NCBI RefSeq assembly: GCF_900106065.1
Contig: NZ_LT629796.1
Coordinates: 1,772,001-1,836,000 of the forward strand
Source of the DNA: Pseudomonas mandelii
GTDB taxonomy: Bacteria; Pseudomonadota; Gammaproteobacteria; Pseudomonadales; Pseudomonadaceae
Direction: 5' to 3'
DNA length: 64,000 nucleotides
Positions 49,794 through 59,740 of the stretch are shown here, piece by piece. A model generated the notes under the pieces. It did not search any database, was not told the origin of the DNA, and was given only the letters and a program-made list of their open reading frames with translations. A program made the translations under genes and the position numbers. Every line of letters begins with the position of its first letter. Position 1 is the first letter of the stretch.

Positions 49794-49830
49794 AAAACGC
49801 CCCCGACCTTGCGGTCGGGGGCGTTTTTTT
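49794..49830. terminator. Bidirectional terminator between the YkgJ-type gene and typA
   Basis: Stem ACGCCCCCGACC / GGTCGGGGGCGT with loop TTGC, flanked by A- and T-tracts of six or more bases. Serves convergent genes on both strands. Confidence 0.93.
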
Positions 49831-49851
49831 AGCAGCTAACTAAGTCGAGAC

Positions 49852-51672
49852 TCAGTTACCAGCTTTCTTGGCAGCGCGGGTACGCTCGCTTTCGCCCAGG
49901 ATCTTCTTGCGAAGACGGATGGACTTAGGAGTGACTTCGCACAATTCGTCTTCTTGAACGAATTCCAGAGCTTGTTCCAGGGTGAAACGGATAGGCGGAA
50001 CCAGAGCGATGGTTTCGTCTTTACCCGAGGCCCGCATGTTGTCGAGCTTCTTGCCTTTGGTTGGGTTGACGCCCAGGTCGTTGTCGCGGCTGTTGATGCC
50101 GACGATTTGACCTTCGTACACGTCTTCACCGTGACCCAGGAACAGTTTGCCGCGAGCTTGCAGGGTTTCCAGCGAGTAAGTCAGAGCCTTACCGGTAGCA
50201 ACCGAAACCAGCACGCCGTTTTGACGGCCGGACATGTCGCCGGACTTCATCACGTCGTAACGGTCGAAGATCGAGGTCAGGATGCCTGCACCGGAGGTCA
50301 GGGTCAGGAACTCGTTACGGAAACCGATCAGGCCACGAGCCGGGATGTTGTACTCAAGGCGCACACGGCCCTTGCCATCCGGAACCATGTTGGTCAGGTC
50401 GCCTTTACGGATACCGATCTGTTCCATGATCGAACCTTGCGATTCTTCTGGCAGGTCGATGGTCACGTTTTCGTACGGTTCGTGCTTCACGCCGTCAACC
50501 ATGCGGATGATCACTTCCGGACGACCAACACCCATTTCGAAGCCTTCGCGACGCATGGTTTCGATCAGTACCGAGAGGTGCAGCTCACCACGGCCGGAGA
50601 CTTTGAACTTGTCGGCGGTGTCGCCTTCTTCAACGCGCAGGGCAACGTTGTAGAGCAGTTCCTTGTCCAGACGTTCCTTGATGTTACGGGACGTCACGAA
50701 CTTGCCTTCTTTACCGCAGAAAGGCGAGTCGTTTACCTGGAAGGTCATGGAAACGGTTGGTTCGTCAACGGTCAGCGGCTTCATCGCTTCGACGTTCAGT
50801 GGGTCGCACAGAGTGTCGGAGATGAACAGCTGGTCGAAGCCGCTGATGCAGACGATGTCGCCGGCAGCTGCTTCTTCAACGTCGATACGGTGCAGACCGT
50901 GGTGACCCATCAGCTTCAGGATACGACCGTTACGCTTCTTGCCGTCGGCGTCGATAGCAACAACCGGAGTGTTCGGCTTGATGCGGCCACGAGCGATACG
51001 GCCAACGCCGATAACACCCAGGAAGCTGTTGTAGTCCAGAGCGGAGATCTGCATCTGGAACGGACCTTCACGGTCGACTTTCGGCGCAGGTACGTTGTCG
51101 ACGATCGACTGGTACAGCGGGGTCATGTCTTCAGCCATGTCGGTGTGTTCCAGACCGGCAATGCCGTTCAGGGCCGAGGCGTAGACGACTTTGAAGTCCA
51201 GCTGTTCTTCGGTAGCACCGAGGTTGTCGAACAGGTCGAAGATCTGGTCCAGAACCCAGTCCGGACGTGCGCCTGGACGGTCAACCTTGTTGATCACCAC
51301 GATTGGACGCAGGCCGGCTTCGAAAGCCTTCTTGGTCACGAAACGGGTTTGCGGCATAGGGCCGTCTTGAGCGTCAACCAGCAGCAGAACGGAGTCAACC
51401 ATCGACATTACGCGTTCAACTTCGCCGCCGAAGTCGGCGTGGCCCGGGGTGTCCACGATGTTGATGTGGTAGCCGTTCCAGTTGATGGCGGTGTTTTTCG
51501 CCAGAATGGTAATACCGCGTTCTTTCTCCTGGTCGTTGGAGTCCATCACGCGCTCGTCGTTGAGCTCGTTGCGCTCCAGGGTGCCGGATTGACGCAAGAG
51601 TTTGTCTACCAGGGTGGTCTTACCATGGTCAACGTGAGCAATGATGGCGATGTTGCGTAGATTTTCGATCAC
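49852..51672 (-). CDS. typA: Ribosome-associated GTPase TypA/BipA
   Basis: Translational GTPase, 606 residues, from a GTG at 51672. G-domain motifs: [10 protein letters not shown] (G1), [12 protein letters not shown] (G3), [11 protein letters not shown] (G4). EF-G-like domains III and V follow, then the BipA-specific C-terminal domain with [15 protein letters not shown]. BipA helps 50S assembly, especially in cold or stress. Confidence 0.97.
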   Translation of the reverse strand: MIENLRNIAIIAHVDHGKTTLVDKLLRQSGTLERNELNDERVMDSNDQEKERGITILAKNTAINWNGYHINIVDTPGHADFGGEVERVMSMVDSVLLLVDAQDGPMPQTRFVTKKAFEAGLRPIVVINKVDRPGARPDWVLDQIFDLFDNLGATEEQLDFKVVYASALNGIAGLEHTDMAEDMTPLYQSIVDNVPAPKVDREGPFQMQISALDYNSFLGVIGVGRIARGRIKPNTPVVAIDADGKKRNGRILKLMGHHGLHRIDVEEAAAGDIVCISGFDQLFISDTLCDPLNVEAMKPLTVDEPTVSMTFQVNDSPFCGKEGKFVTSRNIKERLDKELLYNVALRVEEGDTADKFKVSGRGELHLSVLIETMRREGFEMGVGRPEVIIRMVDGVKHEPYENVTIDLPEESQGSIMEQIGIRKGDLTNMVPDGKGRVRLEYNIPARGLIGFRNEFLTLTSGAGILTSIFDRYDVMKSGDMSGRQNGVLVSVATGKALTYSLETLQARGKLFLGHGEDVYEGQIVGINSRDNDLGVNPTKGKKLDNMRASGKDETIALVPPIRFTLEQALEFVQEDELCEVTPKSIRLRKKILGESERTRAAKKAGN

Positions 51673-51811
51673 TTGTGTATCTCGATCAGAGGATTCGGTG
51701 TGCTGACAAGTCTTGGCAGCGATTAACAGTAGAGTCCGGCAAAGCCGTTACAGCTTGACGGCGGCGTCGGGGGGCCGGTGACGCAGGCCACAGGCAAACA
51801 GCCCCGGGCAC

Positions 51812-53266
51812 TTAGCTCGGTCGATAAACGCGCACATTGGCATGCCCCTCACTGAGCAAATGGTGGGCATGCAGGCGACTCATCACGCCTTTGTCGCAAT
51901 ACAGCAGGTACTGGCGAGTAGGGTCCAGTTCCTTGAAACGAGCGTTCAATGCATAAAACGGCATCGTTTGTACCTCAATGCCAGCAAGGCCCAGCGGGTC
52001 GTCTTCAGCGGCATCCGGGTGACGGATGTCGATGACGATCTGACCAGCCAACGCTTCGCTGACTTCTTCGATCTGCAAGTCCTGGCCCAATTCGTCGATC
52101 ACGCGATCGATCGGCACCAGTTTGGCGTTCTCGAGCGCACGCTCAAGTACTGCCATGTCGAACTGTTGTTCTTCGTACTCCACGCGCGGACGCTTGGCGT
52201 GGGTCTTGGGGTTCACCGAGATGACCCCGCAATATTCCGGCATGTGCTTGGCGAAGTCGGCAGTACCGATTTCGTTGGCCAGGTCGATGATGTCCTGCTT
52301 GTGACTGGCGATCAGCGGACGCAAGACCAGCTTGTCGGTCACGCAGTCGATCACGGACAGGTTCGGCAGTGTCTGGCTCGACACCTGGGAAATCGCCTCG
52401 CCGGTAACCAGCGCTTCGATGTCCAGCCGATCGGCAATACGGGAAGCAGCGCGCAACATCATACGCTTCAAAACTACACCCATATGACTGTTATCGACTT
52501 TCCCGAGAATTTCTCCCAGTACTTCCTCGAATGGCACACTCACAAATAACACGCGCTGGGAGCTGCCGTACTTCTTCCAGATGAAGTGCGCGACTTCCAT
52601 GACGCCCAGTTCATGGGCCCGCCCGCCCAGATTAAAGAAGCAGAAATGGCTCATCAGGCCGCGGCGCATGATCTGGTACGCAGCCACCGTGGAATCGAAC
52701 CCACCTGACATCAACACAAGCGTCTGTTCCAGAGCGCCCAGCGGATAACCGCCGATGCTGTTGTGCTGGCTGTGGATCACGAACAACCGTTTGTCGCGAA
52801 TTTCGATGCGGACTTCGATTTCCGGCTCTTTCAGCGAGATTCCCGCGGCGCCGCACTGACGACGCAGTTGGCTGCCGACGTATTTCTCGACGTCCATCGA
52901 ACTGAATTCGTGCTTGCCGGCACGCTTGCAGCGCACCGAAAAGATCTTCCCGGCCAGCGCATCACCGAAGTGCTGCTTGCACTTGGCGACGATGTCGTCG
53001 AAGTCGCCCAGCGGGTATTCATCGACTTGCAGGAAATGCGCGATGCCCGGCATGCAGCTCAGGCGCTCGGTCATCTCCTTCAGGGCCTTGGGCTCGCTGA
53101 CGCGGGTTTCCAGCTCGAGATTGTCCCACACACCGTTCACCACCACAGCCGGGTCCAGGTCGCGGAGCACGGTACGGATGTTTTTGGCCAACTGGCGGAT
53201 GAAACGCATCCGTACCGGGCGGCTCTTGATGGTGATCTCGGGGAAGACTTTTACGATTAATTTCAT
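51812..53266 (-). CDS. thiI: tRNA 4-thiouridine sulfurtransferase ThiI with rhodanese domain
   Basis: Makes 4-thiouridine at tRNA position 8 and provides sulfur for thiamine. 484 residues from the ATG at 53266 ([10 protein letters not shown]); an upstream ATG adds unrelated residues. NFLD/THUMP domains at about 1-165, PP-loop [12 protein letters not shown] (about 183-194), AANH ATPase domain, and a C-terminal rhodanese domain with catalytic Cys in [11 protein letters not shown] (about residue 456). Confidence 0.96.
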   Translation of the reverse strand: MKLIVKVFPEITIKSRPVRMRFIRQLAKNIRTVLRDLDPAVVVNGVWDNLELETRVSEPKALKEMTERLSCMPGIAHFLQVDEYPLGDFDDIVAKCKQHFGDALAGKIFSVRCKRAGKHEFSSMDVEKYVGSQLRRQCGAAGISLKEPEIEVRIEIRDKRLFVIHSQHNSIGGYPLGALEQTLVLMSGGFDSTVAAYQIMRRGLMSHFCFFNLGGRAHELGVMEVAHFIWKKYGSSQRVLFVSVPFEEVLGEILGKVDNSHMGVVLKRMMLRAASRIADRLDIEALVTGEAISQVSSQTLPNLSVIDCVTDKLVLRPLIASHKQDIIDLANEIGTADFAKHMPEYCGVISVNPKTHAKRPRVEYEEQQFDMAVLERALENAKLVPIDRVIDELGQDLQIEEVSEALAGQIVIDIRHPDAAEDDPLGLAGIEVQTMPFYALNARFKELDPTRQYLLYCDKGVMSRLHAHHLLSEGHANVRVYRPS

Positions 53267-53361
53267 GAAAACAGCGCGCGCAGGCCCAGCCGAAAAAGGG
53301 GGGCGCGGATTATAGCGGAAATTGCTCAAGGTTTAACCAGTTAATGTGCAGAAGGTTTTGC

Positions 53362-53380
53362 GCGCACCAAAACAGGTCAT
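53362..53380. promoter_or_regulatory. Candidate NtrC site upstream of glnA
   Basis: GCGCACCAAAACAGGTCAT: a partial dyad resembling GCACC-N5-GGTGC, about 120 bases upstream of the sigma-54 promoter, a normal activator distance. Match is moderate. Confidence 0.4.
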
Positions 53381-53482
53381 TTGATGATTTTAACGCTACA
53401 TTGTAGGGCGAGATTTTCCGCTTACAGACGCTTTGTGCCTTTATAAGCGTGATATTGGGGCAAAAAACCCATGCTGGGGCAC

Positions 53483-53498
53483 TGGCATGCAATTTGCT
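53483..53498 (+). promoter_or_regulatory. Sigma-54 promoter of glnA
   Basis: TGGCATGCAATTTGCT, a near-perfect -24/-12 element; predicted start near 53509, leaving a leader of about 88 bases. Confidence 0.88.
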
Positions 53499-53596
53499 CC
53501 CTTGTGAGGCAGGTTGCCTTGGCAGAGTATTCGCGCCGGCATCACCCACATTCTAAGGGCATCCACTACTAAGCCCGAAGCCACCCGGAGGACACT

Positions 53597-55003
53597 ATGT
53601 CGAAGTCGGTTCAACTCATCAAAGATCATGACGTCAAGTGGATTGATCTGCGCTTCACGGACACCAAAGGCACTCAGCACCACGTGACCATGCCGGCTCG
53701 CGACGCGCTGGATGAAGCTTTCTTCGAAGAAGGCAAAATGTTCGACGGTTCCTCCATCGCTGGCTGGAAAGGCATCGAAGCCTCCGACATGATCCTGATG
53801 CCGGACGACAGCACTGCCGTTCTCGACCCGTTCACCGAAGAGCCGACCCTGATTCTGGTTTGCGACGTGATCGAGCCTTCGACCATGCAAGGCTACGACC
53901 GTGACCCACGTGCGATCGCCAAGCGTGCCGAGGAATACCTGAAGTCGACCGGTATCGGCGACACCGTATTCGTAGGTCCAGAGCCAGAATTCTTCATCTT
54001 CGACGAAGTGAAGTTCAAGTCCGACATCTCCGGTTCGATGTTCAAGATCTACTCCGAACAAGGTTCGTGGATGTCCGACCAGGACGTGGAAGGCGGCAAC
54101 AAAGGCCACCGTCCAGGCGTCAAAGGCGGCTACTTCCCGGTTCCGCCGTTCGACCACGACCATGAAATCCGTACCTCCATGTGCAACGCCATGGAAGAGA
54201 TGGGCCTGGTTATCGAAGTTCACCACCACGAAGTGGCCACTGCCGGCCAGAACGAAATCGGTGTGAAGTTCAACACCCTGGTGGCCAAGGCTGACGAAGT
54301 TCAGACCCTGAAGTACTGCGTACACAACGTGGCTGATGCCTACGGCCGCACCGCGACCTTCATGCCTAAGCCGCTGTACGGCGATAACGGTTCGGGTATG
54401 CACGTTCACCTGTCCATCGCCAAAGATGGCAAGAACACCTTCGCTGGCGAAGGCTATGCCGGCCTGTCCGACACCGCCCTGTACTTCATCGGCGGCATCA
54501 TCAAGCACGGTAAGGCCCTGAACGGCTTCACCAACCCGTCGACCAACTCCTACAAGCGTCTGGTCCCAGGTTTCGAAGCGCCGGTAATGCTGGCCTACTC
54601 GGCTCGTAACCGTTCCGCTTCGATCCGTATTCCTTACGTGTCCAGCCCTCGCGCTCGCCGTATCGAAGCCCGCTTCCCGGATCCAGCAGCCAACCCGTAC
54701 CTGGGCTTCGCTGCACTGTTGATGGCTGGCCTGGACGGCATCCAGAACAAGATCCACCCTGGCGACGCAGCTGACAAAAACCTGTACGACCTGCCGCCTG
54801 AAGAGGCGAAAGAGATCCCACAAGTTTGCGGCAGCCTGAAAGAAGCCCTGGAAGAGCTGGACAAAGGTCGCGCGTTCCTGACCAAAGGCGGCGTGTTCTC
54901 CGATGACTTCATCGACGCTTACATCGCTCTGAAAAGCGAAGAAGAAATCAAGGTCCGCACCTTCGTACACCCACTGGAATATGAGCTGTACTACAGCTGC
55001 TGA
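53597..55003 (+). CDS. glnA: Glutamine synthetase type I
   Basis: Central ammonia-assimilating enzyme, 468 residues (dodecamer). Motifs: [12 protein letters not shown], the [13 protein letters not shown]/Glu segment, the adenylylation Tyr in NLYDLPPEE (about residue 398), and [20 protein letters not shown] precedes the ATG. A sigma-54 promoter lies upstream, and its controllers ntrB-ntrC lie 1.7 kb downstream after two small DUF4124 genes. Confidence 0.98.
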   Translation: MSKSVQLIKDHDVKWIDLRFTDTKGTQHHVTMPARDALDEAFFEEGKMFDGSSIAGWKGIEASDMILMPDDSTAVLDPFTEEPTLILVCDVIEPSTMQGYDRDPRAIAKRAEEYLKSTGIGDTVFVGPEPEFFIFDEVKFKSDISGSMFKIYSEQGSWMSDQDVEGGNKGHRPGVKGGYFPVPPFDHDHEIRTSMCNAMEEMGLVIEVHHHEVATAGQNEIGVKFNTLVAKADEVQTLKYCVHNVADAYGRTATFMPKPLYGDNGSGMHVHLSIAKDGKNTFAGEGYAGLSDTALYFIGGIIKHGKALNGFTNPSTNSYKRLVPGFEAPVMLAYSARNRSASIRIPYVSSPRARRIEARFPDPAANPYLGFAALLMAGLDGIQNKIHPGDAADKNLYDLPPEEAKEIPQVCGSLKEALEELDKGRAFLTKGGVFSDDFIDAYIALKSEEEIKVRTFVHPLEYELYYSC

Positions 55004-55029
55004 TCCGGTAGCGCCTGCGCAAGCGGCGT

Positions 55030-55065
55030 GACAAAAAAGAGGCCTCCTTCGGGAGGTCTTTTTTA
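55030..55065 (+). terminator. Terminator after glnA
   Basis: AAAAAAGA, a bulged stem CCTCC / GGAGG with loop TTC(G), then a run of T. Thirty bases after the glnA stop. Confidence 0.88.
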
Positions 55066-55097
55066 TGCCCGCGATTCAACAACAAACGCTGAAAAAA

Positions 55098-55198
55098 CCC
55101 TGTGGGAGTGAGACCGGCTTCCCGGCGATGGCATTTTTTCATTCAATATTGATGTTGGCTGATCCACCGTTATCGCGAGCAGGCTCACTCCTACAGGG
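55098..55198. repeat. Mosaic REP-pair palindrome
   Basis: The left arm TGTGGGAGTGAGACCGGCTT is of a different type from the right arm GCGAGCAGGCTCACTCCTAC (type A), so the inner parts do not pair well. It lies between the glnA terminator and the first DUF4124 gene. Confidence 0.7.
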
Positions 55199-55310
55199 TT
55201 TTGTTGTGTTTGGGAGATCCCTGTAAATCATGCCCGGATGTTTTTGAATTGGGTCAACCGCCCCCCCTGACCTATGCTGCACCCCAACGCTTTCGTTTCT
55301 GGTCGATTTT

Positions 55311-55820
55311 ATGGGTCGTGGTTTTCTTCTGATGTGGCTGCTGATCGCCCTGCCTGCCGCAGCGCAGATCTATAAGTACACTGACGCCTCCGGCAACACC
55401 GCCTACAGCAATCAGCCACCCGATGGCGTCAAGGCGCAGCCGGTCGAGTTGCCACCGCTCAACAGCGTTGCGCCTCAGGCACCTCCCGCACCCGCTGCCG
55501 AAGCCAGCAACCGGGAGCCGCCGCGCAGCGCCTATGAGGTGCTGGAGTTGACCGGTTTGCCCACCGACGAAGCCCTGCGCGCCAACAACGGCACGTTCAC
55601 AGTCAGCGTCCTGATCAAACCGCGCCTGCAAGCGCCGCATCTGTTCAGGTTGTTGCTTGATGGCCAACCCTATGGACAATCGAGCAACGTGCCGATCCTG
55701 CAACTGGTGAATATCGATCGTGGCGAACACAGCCTGGCGGTGCAGGTGATCGATGGCGAGCACATCATCCAGCAAAGCCCGACGCAGACATTTACCGTGC
55801 AACGGGTGCACAAGCGATGA
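55311..55820 (+). CDS. DUF4124 domain protein, first of a tandem pair
   Basis: A 169-residue secreted protein. Signal peptide to about residue 18 (cleavage after AAA). DUF4124 domain just after it: QIYKYTDASGNTAYSNQPP. A second, immunoglobulin-like half with LLLDGQPYGQSSNVPIL and VNIDRGEHSLAVQVID follows. Function unknown. The stop overlaps the next gene by 4 bases; the two share these motifs and clearly come from a duplication. Confidence 0.85.
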   Translation: MGRGFLLMWLLIALPAAAQIYKYTDASGNTAYSNQPPDGVKAQPVELPPLNSVAPQAPPAPAAEASNREPPRSAYEVLELTGLPTDEALRANNGTFTVSVLIKPRLQAPHLFRLLLDGQPYGQSSNVPILQLVNIDRGEHSLAVQVIDGEHIIQQSPTQTFTVQRVHKR

Positions 55821-56437
55821 GGATGTGGCTGCTGATCGCCTGCCTGATCGCGCTGCCGGTCACGGCCGAGGTGTTCACCTACGTCGACGCCCAGGGCAAC
55901 CGGGTCTACACCGACCAGCCAGGCTCAGGCAACGCCAAGCGTGTGCCGCTGGCGACGAGCAATCGCATGTCTGCCAACCCCAGCGGGGGCGCGCCGGTGA
56001 CCGCTGCGCAAAAAACCGAAGACAAACCCTTGTTCCACTACGACATGCTCCGCGTGCTGGTCCCGGAACCGGACGCTACGGTCCGTAGCAATGCCGGTGA
56101 GCTGATCGTCAGTGTCACCAATGAACCAGGCCTGCAACGAGGGCACCGCTACCGATTGCTGCTCGACGGCCAACCCACCGCCGAGCCGGGCCTCAGTCCG
56201 GTGTTTGCCCTGAGCAACATCGACCGCGGCCGCCACAACCTGTCCGTGGAAATCCTCGACGAACAGGGTCGCACCGTCGAACGCACGGCCAATCAACCCT
56301 TCCAGATGCTGCGCATCTCCCTCGCACAGAAGCGCAAGGTCAAGCCCTGCACCCTCACCGACTACGGCCAACGGCCGGAATGTCCGCTCAAAGACAAACC
56401 CGAAGAAGAAAAAAATCCCTTCCTGCGTTTCTTCTAA
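55817..56437 (+). CDS. DUF4124 domain protein, second of a tandem pair
   Basis: A 206-residue secreted protein, paralogue of the gene before it: signal peptide to about residue 18, VFTYVDAQGNRVYTDQPGSG, then LLLDGQPTAEPGLSPVF and NIDRGRHNLSVEILDEQG. C-terminal CTLTDYGQRPECPL adds two cysteines absent from the first copy. It starts in an ATGA overlap. Gene order glnA - DUF4124 pair - ntrBC suggests, but does not prove, a nitrogen link. Confidence 0.85.
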   Translation: MRMWLLIACLIALPVTAEVFTYVDAQGNRVYTDQPGSGNAKRVPLATSNRMSANPSGGAPVTAAQKTEDKPLFHYDMLRVLVPEPDATVRSNAGELIVSVTNEPGLQRGHRYRLLLDGQPTAEPGLSPVFALSNIDRGRHNLSVEILDEQGRTVERTANQPFQMLRISLAQKRKVKPCTLTDYGQRPECPLKDKPEEEKNPFLRFF

Positions 56438-56450
56438 CGCCGTTCAGCTT

Positions 56451-56482
56451 TGCGCACTATATTGGTGCAATAGGGTGCACCG
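56451..56482. promoter_or_regulatory. NtrC-like site upstream of ntrB
   Basis: TGCGCACTATATTGGTGCA followed by AGGGTGCACCG: inverted GCAC/GGTGC half-sites, two overlapping. Placed about 190 bases before ntrB. In enterics NtrC represses the ntrBC promoter through such sites; here the same is inferred. Confidence 0.6.
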
Positions 56483-56668
56483 TACCCACATCTCAACCCA
56501 TTTTGGTTCGAAAGTACCCGCAAAAGCTGGCAGAACGCCACGCAAACGAGCGTCAAACGCCCGTTTCAGGCTTTAAACGCTTCTTTTCGGAGCCTTGGTT
56601 TGGTTTTTGCATTTTCCTCATATCGGCGCGTTATTCGCGCGCATGCCCTGCTCCAAAAGAGGTCCTAA

Positions 56669-57754
56669 ATGACCATCAGTGACGCACTCCATCGTCTGCT
56701 TCTCGACAATCTGACCACCGCCACCATTCTGCTCGATGCCGAATTGCGCCTCGAGTACATGAACCCGGCGGCGGAGATGCTCCTGGCCATCAGCGGTCAG
56801 CGTAGCCATGGGCAGTTCATCAGCGAGTTGTTCACCGAATCCACCGAAGCGCTGAATTCCTTGCGCCAGGCGGTCGAGCAGGCGCACCCGTTTACCAAGC
56901 GCGAAGCGATGCTCACCGCCCTCACCGGCCAGACGCTGACCGTCGACTACGCGGTGACACCGATCCTGGCCAACGGCGCCACGATGCTGCTGCTGGAAGT
57001 CCACCCCCGTGACCGTTTGTTGCGGATCACCAAGGAAGAGGCGCAACTGTCGAAGCAGGAAACCAGCAAAATGCTGGTGCGCGGCCTCGCTCACGAAATA
57101 AAGAACCCGCTGGGCGGGATTCGCGGCGCGGCGCAATTGCTCGCCCGTGAACTGCCGGAGGAAAGCCTGCGCGATTACACCAACGTCATCATTGAAGAAG
57201 CCGACCGCCTGCGCAATCTGGTCGATCGCATGCTCGGCTCCAATAAGCTGCCGTCATTGGCCATGTGCAACGTCCACGAAGTTCTGGAACGCGTTTGTCA
57301 TCTGGTCGAGGCCGAAAGTCAGGGCTGCATCACTTTGGTGCGCGACTACGACCCAAGCATTCCCGACGTCTTGATCGACCGAGAACAAATGATCCAGGCC
57401 GTGTTGAACATCGTGCGCAACGCAATGCAGGCCATCAGCAGCCAGAACGAGCTGCGCCTGGGCCGCATCAGCCTGCGCACCCGCGCCATGCGCCAGTTCA
57501 CCATTGGCCACGTGCGCCATCGCCTGGTGACCAAGATCGAAATCATCGACAACGGTCCCGGCATTCCCGCGGACCTGCAAGAAACCATCTTCTTTCCCAT
57601 GGTCAGCGGCCGCCCGGACGGTACCGGGCTGGGCCTGGCCATTACCCAGAACATCATCAGCCAGCACCAGGGCCTGATCGAATGTGACAGCCACCCAGGC
57701 CACACCACTTTCTCGATCTTTCTGCCCCTGGAACAAGGAGCCACATCGACATGA
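56669..57754 (+). CDS. ntrB: Nitrogen regulation sensor kinase/phosphatase NtrB
   Basis: Cytosolic histidine kinase controlling NtrC, 361 residues. PAS domain (about 8-110), phospho-acceptor His in RGLAHEIKNPLGGIRGAAQ (about residue 140), N-box NIVRNAMQ, G1 IIDNGPGIP and G2 GTGLGLAITQ. It is regulated by PII (GlnK/GlnB) in this family. The stop overlaps ntrC by 4 bases. Confidence 0.97.
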   Translation: MTISDALHRLLLDNLTTATILLDAELRLEYMNPAAEMLLAISGQRSHGQFISELFTESTEALNSLRQAVEQAHPFTKREAMLTALTGQTLTVDYAVTPILANGATMLLLEVHPRDRLLRITKEEAQLSKQETSKMLVRGLAHEIKNPLGGIRGAAQLLARELPEESLRDYTNVIIEEADRLRNLVDRMLGSNKLPSLAMCNVHEVLERVCHLVEAESQGCITLVRDYDPSIPDVLIDREQMIQAVLNIVRNAMQAISSQNELRLGRISLRTRAMRQFTIGHVRHRLVTKIEIIDNGPGIPADLQETIFFPMVSGRPDGTGLGLAITQNIISQHQGLIECDSHPGHTTFSIFLPLEQGATST

Positions 57755-59187
57755 GCCGTAGTGAAACCGTGTGGATCGTCGATGACGACCGTTCTATCCG
57801 TTGGGTCCTGGAAAAAGCCTTGCAGCAGGAAGGCATGACCACGCAAAGCTTCGACAGCGCCGATGGCGTGATGAGCCGCCTGGCGCGCCAGCAGCCGGAC
57901 GTGATCATCTCCGACATCCGCATGCCGGGTGCCAGTGGCCTGGACCTGCTGGCGCGGATTCGCGAGCAACACCCACGGTTGCCAGTGATCATCATGACTG
58001 CGCACTCCGATCTGGACAGCGCTGTCGCGTCCTATCAGGGCGGCGCGTTTGAGTACCTGCCAAAACCGTTCGACGTCGACGAAGCGGTGTCGTTGGTCAA
58101 ACGCGCCAACCAGCACGCCCAGGAACAGCAAGGCCTGGAAGTCCCGGTCGCCTTGACCCGCACCCCGGAAATCATCGGCGAAGCGCCGGCGATGCAGGAA
58201 GTGTTTCGCGCCATCGGGCGCTTGAGCCACTCCAACATCACCGTGCTGATCAACGGTGAATCCGGTACCGGTAAAGAATTGGTAGCCCACGCCCTGCACC
58301 GCCATAGTCCACGGGCTGCGTCTCCGTTCATCGCGTTGAACATGGCGGCGATCCCGAAAGACCTGATGGAATCCGAGTTGTTCGGCCATGAGAAAGGCGC
58401 GTTCACCGGCGCAGCCAACTTGCGTCGCGGGCGCTTTGAGCAGGCGGACGGCGGCACGCTGTTCCTCGATGAAATCGGCGACATGCCGGCCGACACCCAG
58501 ACCCGCTTGCTGCGCGTACTGGCCGACGGCGAGTTCTATCGCGTCGGCGGTCATACGCCGGTAAAGGTCGATGTGCGCATCATCGCGGCGACGCACCAGA
58601 ACCTGGAAACCCTGGTGCACGCCGGGAAATTTCGTGAGGACTTGTTTCACCGCCTCAACGTGATCCGCATCCACATTCCACGGCTGTCGGACCGTCGCGA
58701 AGACATCCCGACCCTGGCCAAGCACTTCCTCAGCCGCGCTGCGCAAGAACTGGCGGTAGAACCGAAGCTGCTGAAAAGCGAAACCGAGGAATACCTGAAG
58801 AACCTGCCGTGGGGCGGCAACGTGCGTCAGCTGGAGAACACCTGCCGCTGGATCACGGTGATGGCTTCGGGTCGCGAAGTGCACATCAGCGACCTGCCGC
58901 CGGAACTGCTGAGCCTGCCGCAGGATTCGGCGCCTGTGACCAATTGGGAGCAAGCGCTGCGTCAATGGGCTGATCAGGCGTTGGCTCGCGGTCAATCGAG
59001 TTTGCTCGACAGCGCGGTACCGGCGTTCGAGCGGATCATGATCGAGACCGCCCTGAAACACACCGCCGGGCGACGTCGCGATGCGGCGGTCTTGCTGGGC
59101 TGGGGACGTAATACCCTGACGCGCAAGATCAAGGAATTGGGGATGAAGGTTGATGGCGGGGATGATGATGAGGGGGAAGAAGGCTAA
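57751..59187 (+). CDS. ntrC: Sigma-54-dependent response regulator NtrC
   Basis: Activates sigma-54 promoters under nitrogen limitation. 478 residues. Receiver domain with phospho-acceptor Asp in IISDIRMPG (about residue 54), AAA+ domain with GESGTGKE (Walker A), EKGAFTGAANLRRG (sigma-54 contact) and TLFLDEIGDMP (Walker B), then a Fis-type helix-turn-helix RRRDAAVLLGWGRNTLTRK. Likely targets in this window are glnA and the NrsZ-like RNA. Confidence 0.98.
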   Translation: MSRSETVWIVDDDRSIRWVLEKALQQEGMTTQSFDSADGVMSRLARQQPDVIISDIRMPGASGLDLLARIREQHPRLPVIIMTAHSDLDSAVASYQGGAFEYLPKPFDVDEAVSLVKRANQHAQEQQGLEVPVALTRTPEIIGEAPAMQEVFRAIGRLSHSNITVLINGESGTGKELVAHALHRHSPRAASPFIALNMAAIPKDLMESELFGHEKGAFTGAANLRRGRFEQADGGTLFLDEIGDMPADTQTRLLRVLADGEFYRVGGHTPVKVDVRIIAATHQNLETLVHAGKFREDLFHRLNVIRIHIPRLSDRREDIPTLAKHFLSRAAQELAVEPKLLKSETEEYLKNLPWGGNVRQLENTCRWITVMASGREVHISDLPPELLSLPQDSAPVTNWEQALRQWADQALARGQSSLLDSAVPAFERIMIETALKHTAGRRRDAAVLLGWGRNTLTRKIKELGMKVDGGDDDEGEEG

Positions 59188-59221
59188 GCAGCCTCTAGCT
59201 CTTCGCTGACAGTTACATCCA

Positions 59222-59304
59222 TTCGCGGGCAAGCCTCGCTCCTACAGGTCACGCGCTAATCTTGAAATAGCGCAAACCCTGTAGGAGCGAGGCTTGCCCG
59301 CGAA
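59222..59304. repeat. REP-pair palindrome, type C
   Basis: TTCGCGGGCAAGCCTCGCTC... and ...GAGCGAGGCTTGCCCGCGAA with short loop region. After ntrC. Confidence 0.9.
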
Positions 59305-59414
59305 GCTTTTGGGGCCAACGTGCACCGACTGAATGCACCGTGAACCGCAATCGCGCACAAAAACAAATCCAGAACCCCGCCGGTTTTCGAAATTGAACCC
59401 CTATCGAAAAAACA

Positions 59415-59441
59415 CGAAAGCCCCGTAATACGGGGCTTTCG
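59415..59441. terminator. Hairpin downstream of ntrC
   Basis: Stem CGAAAGCCCCG / CGGGGCTTTCG with loop TAATA. On the minus strand it is followed by a T-rich run, on the plus strand by only CTTTCGG, so it is a good minus-strand and a weak plus-strand terminator. Confidence 0.6.
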
Positions 59442-59480
59442 GCATTCCAGCGCAGCTTTCTGTTTCAACTTGTTAAAACC

Positions 59481-59496
59481 TGGCACGCCCCCTGCA
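59481..59496 (+). promoter_or_regulatory. Sigma-54 promoter of the NrsZ-like RNA
   Basis: TGGCACGCCCCCTGCA: -24 and -12 elements with exact spacing. Predicted start near 59507. GCACC half-sites near 59320-59340 might serve NtrC. Confidence 0.82.
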
Positions 59497-59506
59497 ATAG
59501 TCCATT

Positions 59507-59740
59507 CAGTGATTCAGTTCACTACCCGGTTTCGGGGACCTTGGTACAGGCAGGCCGGGGATTCCCCTCTTTACATCGGGCTCATACCGCACTCGCGACG
59601 AGCCCCCCAGTTTTGGGGCCCTTGATACAGGCAGGTCAGGGGTTCCTTCTTTACACCGGGCTCGACGCCATGCGCGAGCCCTGCCGTTTTGGGAACCTTG
59701 GTACAGGCAGGCCGGGGATTCCCTCTTTTATTGCTCCCGG
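59507..59740 (+). ncRNA. nrsZ: NrsZ-like nitrogen-regulated small RNA with three tandem repeats
   Basis: Downstream of ntrC, as NrsZ is in P. aeruginosa. The sequence has three tandem copies of a module (about 59529-59609, 59610-59685, 59686-59735), each holding a CTTGRTACAGGCAGG block followed by a GGGG-TTCC(C) hairpin and a CTTT stretch. The first two copies also have GGGCTC...GAGCCC stems between them. Exact ends are not known; the start comes from the sigma-54 promoter and the end is where the repeats stop. In P. aeruginosa NrsZ is processed into short pieces that act on rhlA; roles here are inferred. Confidence 0.8.

Noticed and set aside
49954..51660. A 568-residue plus-strand frame opposite typA
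   Set aside because: Antisense artefact; codon pattern fits typA only.
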